Part shown: positions 24,089-32,774 of the stretch, piece by piece
Numbering within the stretch: the first letter of the stretch is position 1
How the letters are laid out: every line of letters begins with the position of its first letter
Origin: Candidatus Aminicenantota bacterium
GTDB lineage: Bacteria > Acidobacteriota > Aminicenantia > UBA2199
DNA length: 39,722 bases
Reading direction: 5' to 3'
Assembly: GCA_029938635.1 (NCBI GenBank)
Contig: JAOZUQ010000024.1
Span: 1-39,722 of the forward strand
Program-made: the position numbers and the translations under genes
The notes under the pieces: generated by a model
Told to the model about the DNA's origin: nothing
What the model saw: the letters and a program-made list of their open reading frames with translations, nothing else
Database searches by the model: none

Positions 24089-24670
24089 TCAGGGTCTTTG
24101 ATTATATAAATATTTCCCTACTAAATCAAGTTCAATATTAACTCTCTTTCCTATTGAGAGTGTTTTCAGATTTGTTTTTTTAAATGTGAAAGGAAGTATT
24201 TCAGAGGAAAAAGTGGATGAGCCGATGTCATTAACGGTAAGGCTTACCCCGTTGATGGTAATAGATCCTTTCTCTATTATGTACCTCCTCCATTCAGGAG
24301 TGGTAAAACCGAAAACGAACCGGATACTCCCTTTCATTTTTGCAATAGACCTTACTCTGGCGACTCCGTCAATATGGCCGCTAACGAGATGTCCACTAAC
24401 CAGATCGTTAAGTGTGAGAGGCAATTCTATGTTCATAAGATCACCCTTCATCTGATCAGCAAGATTGGTTCTTTTAAGGGTCTCCCTGCTGACATTGAAT
24501 GAATATTCATTCCCGGCAATCTTCACTATGGTAAGGCAGGAACCGTTGACCGCGACAGAATCACCATTTGCGACCTCTCTTGAAAATAGTGTTGTAAGTT
24601 TAAGAACAGGATCACCACTCTTATTAAGAGAGTGGAATTTCCCTGTTCCGGATACCAGTCCGGTAAACAT
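24089..24670 (-). CDS. ribE: Riboflavin synthase alpha chain
   Basis: 193 residues, slightly shorter than the usual ~200-215. It dismutates two 6,7-dimethyl-8-ribityllumazine molecules to riboflavin. The N-terminus M-F-T-G-L-V-S-G-T-G is diagnostic. Each half carries the lumazine-binding barrel with S-V-A-V-N-G-S-C-L-T-I (first) and S-I-T-I-N-G-V-S-L-T-V (second), and G-H-L-V-S-G-H-I-D-G joins them. The start overlaps the ribD stop by one base (TGATG), so translation is coupled. Confidence 0.95.
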   Translation of the reverse strand: MFTGLVSGTGKFHSLNKSGDPVLKLTTLFSREVANGDSVAVNGSCLTIVKIAGNEYSFNVSRETLKRTNLADQMKGDLMNIELPLTLNDLVSGHLVSGHIDGVARVRSIAKMKGSIRFVFGFTTPEWRRYIIEKGSITINGVSLTVNDIGSSTFSSEILPFTFKKTNLKTLSIGKRVNIELDLVGKYLYNQRP

Positions 24671-25755
24671 CAGATCATCCCCCTGATTATATATCCTTCA
24701 TCTAATTCTATTATACTTCTGTTTGTCAGCTTCACCGGATCAGTAATAGGAACCCCTTCTGAAAAAATTTCAACCGAATTATTTCCTCCGAGAAACTTAT
24801 CTGCAGTAAAAAGGGCGATCTCATCACAAAGCCTGGATTCGAGGAAAGAACTGATCAAAGCTCCTCCGCCCTCAACAAGTATTGATGCGATACCCTTCTC
24901 CCCCAGAATACAAAGTACATCATTAAGATCCAATCCTCCGAGGCTTGAGTTAATAAAAAAGTGATTTTCACATTTCTTCCCTGAATTTTTTTGTTCTTTA
25001 CCTGAAAAAATATAAAGAGGCCACTCTTCTCCCATATTAAAAATTTTCATTTTAGTACTTAACCGATTTCCTGAATCAAGAATAACCCTTACAAACTTTT
25101 TCCCCTCCCATCCATCTTCCCTGATAGTCAGCATGGGATCGTCATCCTTAACAGTTGCCAAACCGACCATTATTGCAGAAAACTCTCCTCTGAGGCTATG
25201 AGAAACAGATCTTAATGATTCTCCTGTTACCCATTGTGAATTCCGGTTTTTATCACTGAGTTTTCCGTCAATTGTAACTCCCGCATTTATTGTCACCCAG
25301 GGTCTCCCCGTTGAAATATATTTCAGATAATGCCGGTTACAAAAAAATGCCTCTTCTTTAAGAAGGCCTGTTTCAACTTTTATCCCTTCCTTTTCCAGTA
25401 TTTTAATCCCTTTGCCATTCACTCTGGTATTCGGATCTGCAAAGGGTATTACAACTCTGCTTACCCCTTTTTCAATTATTATATCTGTACATGGCGGAGT
25501 ATGGCCGGTATGTGAACAGGGTTCAAGTGAAACATAGAGAGTAGTCCCTTTAACATTTATTTTTTCAAGCGCAGATCTTTCAGCATGTACTTCTCCAAAC
25601 TTCCTGTGATATCCGGTCGAAAGGACCTTCCCGTCCTTAACTACAACAGCTCCAACCATAGGGTTCGGTTCGGTCAATCCCAGGCCTCTATCCCCCAATT
25701 CAAGCGCCAGATGCATGAATAGGACATCCTTACTGGAAAATTCATTTTCATTCAT
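24670..25755 (-). CDS. ribD: Bifunctional riboflavin deaminase/reductase
   Basis: 361 residues, usual length. The N-terminal deaminase (1-145) has zinc ligands H-A-E and P-C-S-H-T-G-H-T-P-P-C. The C-terminal reductase (150-361) has the N-A-G-V-T-I-D-G-K entry motif, G-L-A-T-V-K-D-D-D-P-M-L-T and V-E-G-G-G-A-L-I-S-S-F. Both steps convert the GTP cyclohydrolase product toward the pyrimidine precursor of lumazine. GGAG lies upstream of ATG 25755. It begins 18 bases after ftsY, with no space for an FMN riboswitch. Confidence 0.95.
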   Translation of the reverse strand: MNENEFSSKDVLFMHLALELGDRGLGLTEPNPMVGAVVVKDGKVLSTGYHRKFGEVHAERSALEKINVKGTTLYVSLEPCSHTGHTPPCTDIIIEKGVSRVVIPFADPNTRVNGKGIKILEKEGIKVETGLLKEEAFFCNRHYLKYISTGRPWVTINAGVTIDGKLSDKNRNSQWVTGESLRSVSHSLRGEFSAIMVGLATVKDDDPMLTIREDGWEGKKFVRVILDSGNRLSTKMKIFNMGEEWPLYIFSGKEQKNSGKKCENHFFINSSLGGLDLNDVLCILGEKGIASILVEGGGALISSFLESRLCDEIALFTADKFLGGNNSVEIFSEGVPITDPVKLTNRSIIELDEGYIIRGMI

Positions 25756-25773
25756 CCGAAAGCTTCTCCGTTA

Positions 25774-26712
25774 TTAATCCTCTACAAAAGATCTGACAAA
25801 TTCCTCTGTAGAAAATTCTTCAATATCCGACTCCTTTTCACCGGTACCTACGAAAAGAACCGGGATCCCGGTCTCCTCTATTATTCTGAGGACAGCCCCT
25901 CCCTTTGCGGTTCCGTCAAGTTTCGTAAGTACAATTCCGGTTAATCCTGAAAATTCACCGAATTTTATTGCCTGGTCAAAAGTGTTCTGCCCCATGGTTG
26001 CATCAATTACGAGCAGAGTTTCAGAAGGGCCGGAAGGGATGAACTTTTTAATGATCTTTGTTATCTTCTCCAGTTCACGCATCAGGTTTTCTTTAGTTTG
26101 AACTCTGCCGGCTGTATCGATAATAACAGCAGTGTAATCCTTGTTCATGAGTGAATTCATCCCGTTGAAAACAACCGAACCCGGATCGGAACCAAAATCT
26201 CCTCCGACAACGGGGATACCCAGTTTTTCTCCCCACATCATCAACTGAGAACTTCCCGCAGCTCTGAAAGTATCGGAAGCACAAAGGAGCACTTTCTCAC
26301 CCGCCTTCTTCATCTTATATGCAAGCTTGGCAGCTGTTGTAGTCTTTCCACTTCCATTCACTCCCACAAAAAGGAATACCTTTTTTTTATCTCTTTTTTT
26401 ATCGGGAGAAATTTTCAGTTTCAAATTTGACAGGGGAAGCATGGAATCTCCTGTTTCCACTTCTTTATAGACACCCTCGATAACATTAGTGATCTCATTC
26501 CTGAGAACGGTGAGGAACTCATCTTTAGTAAAAGGTGTTTTCAGGGAGATCTTACCCTTTTGAATAATCCTTTCGGTAATTGTCACCGGTATATCTGAAA
26601 GGATCAATTGTTCTTCGAGATCATCGAACAACTCTTCCCTCTCTTTCTTTGATGAGAATACTACCTCAATGTTTTCCTTTGCGGAAAAACGAAAAAGGTT
26701 CCTCAATTTCAT
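25774..26712 (-). CDS. ftsY: Signal recognition particle receptor FtsY
   Basis: 312 residues: a short N region without the acidic A domain of E. coli FtsY, followed by the NG GTPase core. Motifs are G-V-N-G-S-G-K-T-T-T (G1), D-T-F-R-A-A-G-S-S-Q-L (the SRP-type insertion box; usually DTFRAAAxxQL), D-T-A-G-R (G3), T-K-L-D-G-T-A-K-G-G (G4) and G-T-G-E (G5). It docks ribosome-SRP complexes at the inner membrane. No ribosome-binding site is seen before ATG 26712 and the predicted promoter places transcription start at the ATG, so it may be translated leaderless. It heads the riboflavin genes. Confidence 0.95.
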   Translation of the reverse strand: MKLRNLFRFSAKENIEVVFSSKKEREELFDDLEEQLILSDIPVTITERIIQKGKISLKTPFTKDEFLTVLRNEITNVIEGVYKEVETGDSMLPLSNLKLKISPDKKRDKKKVFLFVGVNGSGKTTTAAKLAYKMKKAGEKVLLCASDTFRAAGSSQLMMWGEKLGIPVVGGDFGSDPGSVVFNGMNSLMNKDYTAVIIDTAGRVQTKENLMRELEKITKIIKKFIPSGPSETLLVIDATMGQNTFDQAIKFGEFSGLTGIVLTKLDGTAKGGAVLRIIEETGIPVLFVGTGEKESDIEEFSTEEFVRSFVED

Positions 26713-26718
26713 ATTTTT

Positions 26719-26747
26719 ATTATATATCCATTTGATCTTTTAAACAA
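26719..26747 (-). promoter_or_regulatory. Sigma-70-type promoter for ftsY-rib operon
   Basis: On the minus strand: TTGTTT (26747-26742), a 17-base spacer and a perfect TATAAT (26724-26719). Seven bases after the -10 box is the A of the ftsY ATG, so the mRNA would have little or no leader. Confidence 0.55.
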
Positions 26748-26779
26748 TGAAGGCTCGCATGTGCAAAAAAGTCACCGAA

Positions 26780-26796
26780 TGTATAAATTTTACACA
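26780..26796. promoter_or_regulatory. 17-base palindrome, candidate enhancer for the pilin promoter
   Basis: TGTATAAATTTTACACA is symmetric at seven of eight base pairs about its centre (consensus TGTRTAAA-W-TTTAYACA). Its centre lies 60 bases upstream of the -24 box, about -84 from the predicted start, where NtrC-family activators normally bind. Confidence 0.5.
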
Positions 26797-26845
26797 CCAA
26801 ATCCGGGGAGATCATATATCGGCTTTCTATAATGCGATCTGATTC

Positions 26846-26861
26846 TGGCACAATTATTGCT
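26846..26861 (+). promoter_or_regulatory. Sigma-54 (-24/-12) promoter of the minor-pilin operon
   Basis: TGGCAC at 26846-26851, five bases, TTGCT at 26857-26861; GG and GC are 12 bases apart. This is the complete RpoN consensus. The predicted start is ~26872, 13 bases before ATG 26885, and the leader contains GGGGG. A TATAAT overlaps at 26861-26866 but has no -35 partner. Confidence 0.85.
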
Positions 26862-26884
26862 ATAATAGTTGCTACGGGGGATTC

Positions 26885-27385
26885 ATGGGAAAAAACAGAG
26901 GTTTTTCTGTAATAGAACTATTAGTTACTATTATTATTTTTGCTGTGACTATGTCTGTCGTGCTGGGATTGGGTGGCGGCAAGATGAGCAGGACGGGACT
27001 GAAGAGCAGCGCAAATGATGTAATAGGAATGATATACAAGATCAGAATGAGAGCCGCCAAAGAAAATAGAGCTATTGCTCTCACTTTCACTGACAATGGA
27101 TATAAAGAGCATTTTTCTGAATCCGGTGTATGGTCACCGCTGCTGACTTCATCTTCTGATCCTGATGATACTCTTACAACCGGAACATCTTTTTCGTCTT
27201 ATTCTACAATTGCTTTTAATTCACGGGGAATTCTTATCGATCCTAATACATTCATGATAAAAGCAAATATAACATTGACTCTCCAATCCGATAAGGGTGA
27301 GGGGATAAAGATCAAAGTACTCTCCTACGGAGGAGTTAAATCTAAAAACTCCTGGAGAAACTGGTCCGAATACGGAGGATTCTAA
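26885..27385 (+). CDS. GspH/FimT-type prepilin
   Basis: 166 residues with a class III (type IV pilin) leader: cleavage after Gly in R-G-F-S-V-I-E-L-L-V-T, with Glu at position +5, followed by a ~22-residue hydrophobic helix. The small beta-rich globular part with K-E-N-R-A-I-A-L-T-F and a late G-G-V-K-S motif matches GspH/FimT/FimU minor pilins, which prime pilus assembly at the inner membrane. First gene of the pilin operon directly behind the sigma-54 promoter. Its stop overlaps the next start by one base. Confidence 0.85.
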   Translation: MGKNRGFSVIELLVTIIIFAVTMSVVLGLGGGKMSRTGLKSSANDVIGMIYKIRMRAAKENRAIALTFTDNGYKEHFSESGVWSPLLTSSSDPDDTLTTGTSFSSYSTIAFNSRGILIDPNTFMIKANITLTLQSDKGEGIKIKVLSYGGVKSKNSWRNWSEYGGF

Positions 27386-27783
27386 TGAAAAAAATTAAAA
27401 CCCTTATTAAGAACATATCCGGTCAGAGCGGATCGACCTTCATCGAAACCCTGATCGCCATGACAATATTTGCGTATGTGCTTTCCGGAGTTCTCACAAT
27501 GACCACGATCCAGATGAAAACCAACTTCAATCAGATCAATCATACTAAAGCCGTAAAACTGGCCGAGGAAGCACTTGAAAGGAAAATGAGAGAAAACTTC
27601 GATACCCTGACAGATGAAACACATGCATTTGAAACTATTGAAAATTTCTCTCAATATTCAAGAACTATTAGCATTACAACCATAGATCCTGACAACAAGG
27701 AAATTAATGTAAGCGTTACCTGGCAGGAGAGGGAGCGCTCAGGATTACAGCCTATAACATTGAGATTCAGAAGGACCAGATAA
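27385..27783 (+). CDS. PilV-like minor prepilin
   Basis: 132 residues. The leader peptide ends S-G-Q-S-G, followed by S-T-F-I-E-T-L-I-A-M, so the mature protein would start with Ser rather than the usual Phe, but Glu+5 is kept. A hydrophobic helix and a short globular domain (to I-T-L-R-F-R-R) fit PilV. TAATG overlaps join it to the genes on both sides, so the three prepilins are translationally coupled. Confidence 0.8.
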   Translation: MKKIKTLIKNISGQSGSTFIETLIAMTIFAYVLSGVLTMTTIQMKTNFNQINHTKAVKLAEEALERKMRENFDTLTDETHAFETIENFSQYSRTISITTIDPDNKEINVSVTWQERERSGLQPITLRFRRTR

Positions 27784-28928
27784 TGAAATATAAAAAAGGC
27801 ATAAGCGGTTTTACACTTATTGAGGCAATTACATCATCTGTAATTCTCCTTTTTATTGTTATAACGATCTATACAATGATAATTGAGACCGAATCGACCC
27901 ATGTTTCAGAGGAAAATAAAGTAGATATGAACCAGGCGGCCCGGGCTATAGATATCATCCTGTGTGAAAATATCAGGAATGCAGGTTCTGTCCTTACACT
28001 TCTGAGAACACCCCCATTCCTTCATGCAACACCTCCATTCACCGGTATATACCCCCTTAACAATGATGATTTTCCGGACGGGATCATCCTTACATCGGGA
28101 GATCAGACGGCGGTTACGAAAGTTACAGGCGGCGGTTTTACCCCCGGTGATACACTGCTTAATCTTGAGGACAGTGTAACCAATCTGGATGGTACCGGAG
28201 CATTATGGGGGAAAAATGATGTCGGGATAATTGTAAAAACCAGCGGATATTATGTTTTTAAAATCACAGGTGATGTCTCAATGGGAGACACTACCCTCAC
28301 TATAAGGACAACTCCGGTATATTATTCAGGATTGCTCAACGTTCCCGGAAAATATACAGACAATTCACTGACACACCTCGGTTCATTGGGGAACACAGGG
28401 ACATATTCAGACGGGAGTCCGATAATAAGACTGAATTATTTTAATATTTTCACTGTAAAGAGCGAGGATGACGGATCAAAAACCCTCACCTTGACAACGG
28501 ATACAGAAGGGGTCGCAGATATTCTTGCTGACGGCAATGAAACAACGACCAGAGCCGTACCTATCATTCCGAACATTGCAGATCTCCAGTTCGAATATAT
28601 TACAAAAGATGATCCTGCGGAGTTCTGGGCCTCTACCTCTACTTCAGGAACAAGCCATCCCGATCCATGCGCAACCCCGGGGAGCACAGATTGTACCGAT
28701 TTTATTCAGAACTTTACTAACAGAAATATTTCATCCATAAGGGTCTATGCCCTTATGAGAACAGAAGACAAGCATAAAAGGGAAAATATTGATGAAGGAG
28801 CTGTAGGACAGGCATTCAATAAACCCAGAATGGGTGATGTAGCCGCTGCAATCCTGGCGGCAGGAAGATTCCATTATACCTACCTCACTTATGAGGTCTT
28901 CATACGAAACTACGATATTGTATATTAG
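27783..28928 (+). CDS. PilW-like minor prepilin
   Basis: 381 residues, large like PilW. The leader ends K-K-G-I-S-G, then F-T-L-I-E-A-I-T-S-S with Phe+1 and Glu+5. The large C-terminal domain is beta-rich, with I-A-D-L-Q-F-E-Y near residue 265 (in PilW proteins the V-x-x-L-x-x-x-Y strand). A C-A-T-P-G-S-T-D-C segment near residue 297 places two cysteines nine residues apart, possibly a disulfide loop. It sits in the canonical order FimT-PilV-PilW-PilX-PilY1. Confidence 0.85.
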   Translation: MKYKKGISGFTLIEAITSSVILLFIVITIYTMIIETESTHVSEENKVDMNQAARAIDIILCENIRNAGSVLTLLRTPPFLHATPPFTGIYPLNNDDFPDGIILTSGDQTAVTKVTGGGFTPGDTLLNLEDSVTNLDGTGALWGKNDVGIIVKTSGYYVFKITGDVSMGDTTLTIRTTPVYYSGLLNVPGKYTDNSLTHLGSLGNTGTYSDGSPIIRLNYFNIFTVKSEDDGSKTLTLTTDTEGVADILADGNETTTRAVPIIPNIADLQFEYITKDDPAEFWASTSTSGTSHPDPCATPGSTDCTDFIQNFTNRNISSIRVYALMRTEDKHKRENIDEGAVGQAFNKPRMGDVAAAILAAGRFHYTYLTYEVFIRNYDIVY

Positions 28929-28938
28929 GAGATTTAAA

Positions 28939-29439
28939 ATGAACATTATAAAACAAAAAGAGAAAGGCTCTGTTCTTATATTAGTGCTTTTCGCAGTAAT
29001 AATTCTCTCACTTATAGGCGTTATGGGTCTGAACCGGAGCAAGACCGAGATCAGTATCACCAGGAATTTTTTTGCTGACAAAGACTCTTTCTTCACAGCA
29101 GAGACCGGGATCAGTTTAGGTACAGATCAGTTGAGATACTCAATCGATCCTGCAACTGAAATTTTCGGACCTGTCACAGACGGGACAAGAACTTTCAGAA
29201 GCGGCCCTCTATATGACAGTTACGGGTACAAAATAACAGACCCGCAATATGTAACTCCATTTCTCACTTTCGATCCTCCACCCCCGATAGGAATCTCAGT
29301 TGAGACCAGCGGATCTATGGGCGTGATGGTAACTCCCTGGGAGGTAATATCTTCCTCTTCAGTGAAAGTTCCCGGTGGGGGAAACGATGCAAGAAAAGAG
29401 ATAGTTTCAATAATTGTAATGCTTAATTCCGAATATTAG
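28939..29439 (+). CDS. PilX-like minor prepilin
   Basis: 166 residues from ATG 28939, seven bases after an AGGAG that overlaps the pilW stop. A start upstream of this is unsupported. The leader is short (M-N-I-I-K-Q-K-E-K-G), then S-V-L-I-L-V-L-F-A-V-I-I-L. Position +5 is Leu, not Glu, as in GspK/PilX-type tip subunits. The segment R-N-F-F-A-D-K-D-S-F-F-T-A-E-T-G matches the conserved PilX helix (x-A-x-x-x-A-E-x-G). It probably lies at the pilus tip with PilY1. Confidence 0.8.
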   Translation: MNIIKQKEKGSVLILVLFAVIILSLIGVMGLNRSKTEISITRNFFADKDSFFTAETGISLGTDQLRYSIDPATEIFGPVTDGTRTFRSGPLYDSYGYKITDPQYVTPFLTFDPPPPIGISVETSGSMGVMVTPWEVISSSSVKVPGGGNDARKEIVSIIVMLNSEY

Positions 29440-29448
29440 GAGGAACAA

Positions 29449-32400
29449 ATGAATAAAAAAATATTAATCTTATTATTGATCACATTTATTTTTATGATAT
29501 CTTCACAACTCAACGGATGGTTTGACGAATCGCTGTTCAACAGCGGTAGTTCAACATATTCGGTCATGAAACCGAATATATTGATCATGATGGATAACTC
29601 GGGATCTATGAACAACCTGATCTATCATCCAGATTATGATCAGAATTTCACATATTCCGGTGTGGGTGGTGACCTGATCAATGACAATTTACCCACAAAA
29701 TATGAATATGACATAGTATATCTGAAAAAAGGGACATATTACGACCCATTTGCAGGCAATTACAGGTATTACTCTGTTTCCCAAGACTATCTGGTAAGAA
29801 GGGGTACAAGTTACCCCATGTACGTAGCAACAGAATCTTCTACATTTGATGGTGTTTATGAAGTAACTATCGGCACAACAACAATAAATCTTTTTGCAGA
29901 GGAAGACAGTGGAAATAGCGTGAGGATCAGCGGAAATTTCCTTAACTTTATCCTTTATGCATCTACAACCGAACAATTTGATGAGTGGAACCACTTTTCA
30001 AAATACGGGACCTGGGATACAGATGACAGCACAGATATTGATGGTAATTACGGGATGAACCGTAAGGTGAGGATGAGGGTTGCACGTGAGGTCATGAAGG
30101 GTGCTGTTGATGAAATGTTTGATGATTATGATGCCGATCCCAATCCCGACAAGGAGTACCCGAGGTTCGGTATATCCAGATTTAATTCCTCTGAAGGGGG
30201 AACCGTAATTCAGAGTTGTGATGCAAATGCGAATAGAAATGCGACAAAAGTATTGATAACCGGAATCGAGGGAACCACATGGACACCACTTTCAGAAGCA
30301 TACGCAGAAGTGTATGCATATTTCAGGAACGGCGGTGAATGTTCGATCTCTGATGATAAATATTTCCTCCCATTTGATAATTCCGGTGCCCAGCAGATAT
30401 CAGCAAGTACTCCGATATCGAACTGGTGCCAATTGAACTTTATTATCGTGGTTACTGATGGTGAACCTACCCAGGATAATCAATTAAGGGACCTGGGCGA
30501 AGAAACGATCTTTCATGTTGAATCAGATAATTCAGTACTATGGGGCGATACTGATGTAGTTCCCCCGAATGATGATGATAAACTGGACCTGGCAAGCTCA
30601 GGAACCAACTATCTTGATGACCTTGCTCATTATGCATTCAATAATGACATCTGGCCGGATGACATGGATACAATAAAGGATGACAGCAGATTCGATTCTC
30701 ATATGAAGAACAAACAATTTATTTATACATATACAATAGGATTTGCAATAGATAATACTCTCTTGAAAGATACTGCAACCAATGGCGGTGGAGAATATTA
30801 CACTGCCCGGGACTATGAGGAGCTTGCAGGAGCTTTAAGATCCGCCTTTGCAAGTATTGATGAGAAAGTGAGAGCTTATGCTTCTTTTGCAGCACCGAAA
30901 TATTCACTTACTTATGGTGACAGGAGCGGTTATGTGGCAACATTCGTTCCCAAAGCAACACAGAGTATATGGGAAGGGCACCTCAAATCTTACAAATTGG
31001 ACGATCAAGGTGATTTCCCCAACCTCGAAAATCCCGGTAGCGCTTTGGAGTGGGATGCAGGTGTTGTTTTAAACGAAAGATCTACTGCCAGGGTCATTTA
31101 TACTGTAAAAGGTGGTACTCTGGTCAGTTTTGACTCAACACACATTGATGCTGTCGATCTCGGATTCGCTTCAGGAGATACGGTAGTGGATGATGCAAAC
31201 AGGGATAAAGTGATCGACTTCGTTATAGGAAATAATGGTTATGGATGGATACTGGGTGATATATTCCACTTCACACCAACAGTTGTCGGCGCTCCTCTTA
31301 AATGGAAAGCAAGTTTTGACACATCCTACCAGCTGTTCTTTGACGAACTTACTGAATGGGTTACCATCGATGATGAGGAGGTCCTGATATCAAAGAGGCC
31401 TGAGGTAGTGTATGTTGGTGCAAATGACGGGATGCTCCATTGTTTCCTGGTCGAGACAGGAGAAGAGTTGTGGGCCTTTATCCCGCCATCATTCCTCACA
31501 AGACTGAGAGATATGGTCCCTGAAGTCCCGAATACAGACGGGTCCACAACAGGAACTCACCAGTATTTCATAGACGGTAAAGCAATTGCGAAAGATATAA
31601 AAGTTGCCAGTGCCGGCCAATGGACAGACTGGAAAACGGTTATTATTTTCGGTTACGGTATCGGCGGGGAGAATTATTGTGCTCTCGATATAACTGACCC
31701 GACCTCCATGTCATTTCTCTGGGAATTTAATGACCCTTCATATTCAGGCTTTTCCGAAGGGAAACCGATCCTTGCAAGACTTCAGAATGACGGGACCGGA
31801 GCACAATTTCCTGCAGTAATATTATCAGGAGGTTATGATATTGATGAGGAACCTGCAACAGCGCCTAACCTCAAAGGAAAAGGGTTCTTTGTCCTTAACG
31901 CATATTCAGGTGACATCGTTAAAAAGTTTGTTTACGCTGCCAGTGATACAGAGAGTAAGGTCGGAAGCACATATATCCATACAAATAATGATTTTATATA
32001 TTGTTTTGCAGCTACTCCGGCCGCATTGGATTATGATAACAACGGCCTTACCGACTACATGTATATGACCGAATCCGGGGACTATACAGGTTCATCAGGC
32101 CATGGAGGCAGGATATGGAAGATTAACCTGAATGGTGATCCTGCCGGATGGGATGCTGTAAATATATACCAGGCAGAAGACGGACAGACTATGTGGCTCC
32201 CACCGACACTGGGATATGATTATGATTACAATCTGTGGTTATTCACCGGCACAGGACACAGGCCTCAACCCAATAACGTCAACAACATTACAGGCAGATT
32301 TATCGGTATTATGGACAATTCTCTCTCCTCAACATTAAACAACGGAAACCTGACAGATGTCAACAGCATCTGGACCGGAACCCAGGATCCGATAACTTCC

Positions 32401-32772
32401 GGGTTCTGGTTCGAATATACCGAAGGTTCCGGTGAAACAATTTTTGAACCCTACCCTATCTTTATAAACAGTACAATTTATTTCAACACATATGTCCCTA
32501 CTACCACATCAACAAAGGTTATTGACCCATGTGTTCAGGAGGGGAACCAGAGTATTTACAGCTTTAAAGTAAGGGCCGGTGGAGGAGAGATCACCATAGA
32601 AGATCCGATAGTAGAAGCCGGGAAGATCCAGGGTTCCGGCCTCTTATCAGGTGGAAAATACAAGATCTATAAAGGTTCGGGAGTTGTTGGCAGTACAGAT
32701 GTTATCGATCAGGAAACAATTGATGTAGAATCTGTTTTCGGTTCCATGACATGGGAAGAGAAGAAGAGGTAG
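29449..32772 (+). CDS. pilY1: PilY1/PilC-type pilus-tip adhesin
   Basis: 1107 residues with a signal peptide (~1-22) and AGGAGG six bases before the ATG. The N-terminal half holds a vWA domain: MIDAS M-D-N-S-G-S-M-N near residue 48, Thr in T-P-L-S-E-A-Y and Asp in V-V-T-D-G-E-P-T. The C-terminal half (~480-1010) is the PilC/PilY1 beta-propeller (D-F-V-I-G-N-N-G; V-V-Y-V-G-A-N-D-G-M-L-H-C-F near 655; E-E-L-W-A-F-I-P). A D-Y-D-N-N-G-L-T-D loop near 862 matches the calcium site that controls pilus retraction in PilY1. It is the surface-contact and adhesion protein of the pilus tip. Few cysteines are present in the vWA part. Confidence 0.92.
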   Translation: MNKKILILLLITFIFMISSQLNGWFDESLFNSGSSTYSVMKPNILIMMDNSGSMNNLIYHPDYDQNFTYSGVGGDLINDNLPTKYEYDIVYLKKGTYYDPFAGNYRYYSVSQDYLVRRGTSYPMYVATESSTFDGVYEVTIGTTTINLFAEEDSGNSVRISGNFLNFILYASTTEQFDEWNHFSKYGTWDTDDSTDIDGNYGMNRKVRMRVAREVMKGAVDEMFDDYDADPNPDKEYPRFGISRFNSSEGGTVIQSCDANANRNATKVLITGIEGTTWTPLSEAYAEVYAYFRNGGECSISDDKYFLPFDNSGAQQISASTPISNWCQLNFIIVVTDGEPTQDNQLRDLGEETIFHVESDNSVLWGDTDVVPPNDDDKLDLASSGTNYLDDLAHYAFNNDIWPDDMDTIKDDSRFDSHMKNKQFIYTYTIGFAIDNTLLKDTATNGGGEYYTARDYEELAGALRSAFASIDEKVRAYASFAAPKYSLTYGDRSGYVATFVPKATQSIWEGHLKSYKLDDQGDFPNLENPGSALEWDAGVVLNERSTARVIYTVKGGTLVSFDSTHIDAVDLGFASGDTVVDDANRDKVIDFVIGNNGYGWILGDIFHFTPTVVGAPLKWKASFDTSYQLFFDELTEWVTIDDEEVLISKRPEVVYVGANDGMLHCFLVETGEELWAFIPPSFLTRLRDMVPEVPNTDGSTTGTHQYFIDGKAIAKDIKVASAGQWTDWKTVIIFGYGIGGENYCALDITDPTSMSFLWEFNDPSYSGFSEGKPILARLQNDGTGAQFPAVILSGGYDIDEEPATAPNLKGKGFFVLNAYSGDIVKKFVYAASDTESKVGSTYIHTNNDFIYCFAATPAALDYDNNGLTDYMYMTESGDYTGSSGHGGRIWKINLNGDPAGWDAVNIYQAEDGQTMWLPPTLGYDYDYNLWLFTGTGHRPQPNNVNNITGRFIGIMDNSLSSTLNNGNLTDVNSIWTGTQDPITSGFWFEYTEGSGETIFEPYPIFINSTIYFNTYVPTTTSTKVIDPCVQEGNQSIYSFKVRAGGGEITIEDPIVEAGKIQGSGLLSGGKYKIYKGSGVVGSTDVIDQETIDVESVFGSMTWEEKKR

Positions 32773-32774
32773 AA

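Noticed and set aside
25756-25773. FMN riboswitch in front of ribD
   Set aside because: Only 18 bases separate ftsY and ribD, and no RFN consensus was seen upstream of ftsY either.
26828-26866. Sigma-70 promoter for the pilin operon from TATAAT at 26828 or 26861
   Set aside because: Neither has a reasonable -35 hexamer at 16-18 bases; the -24/-12 match is complete.
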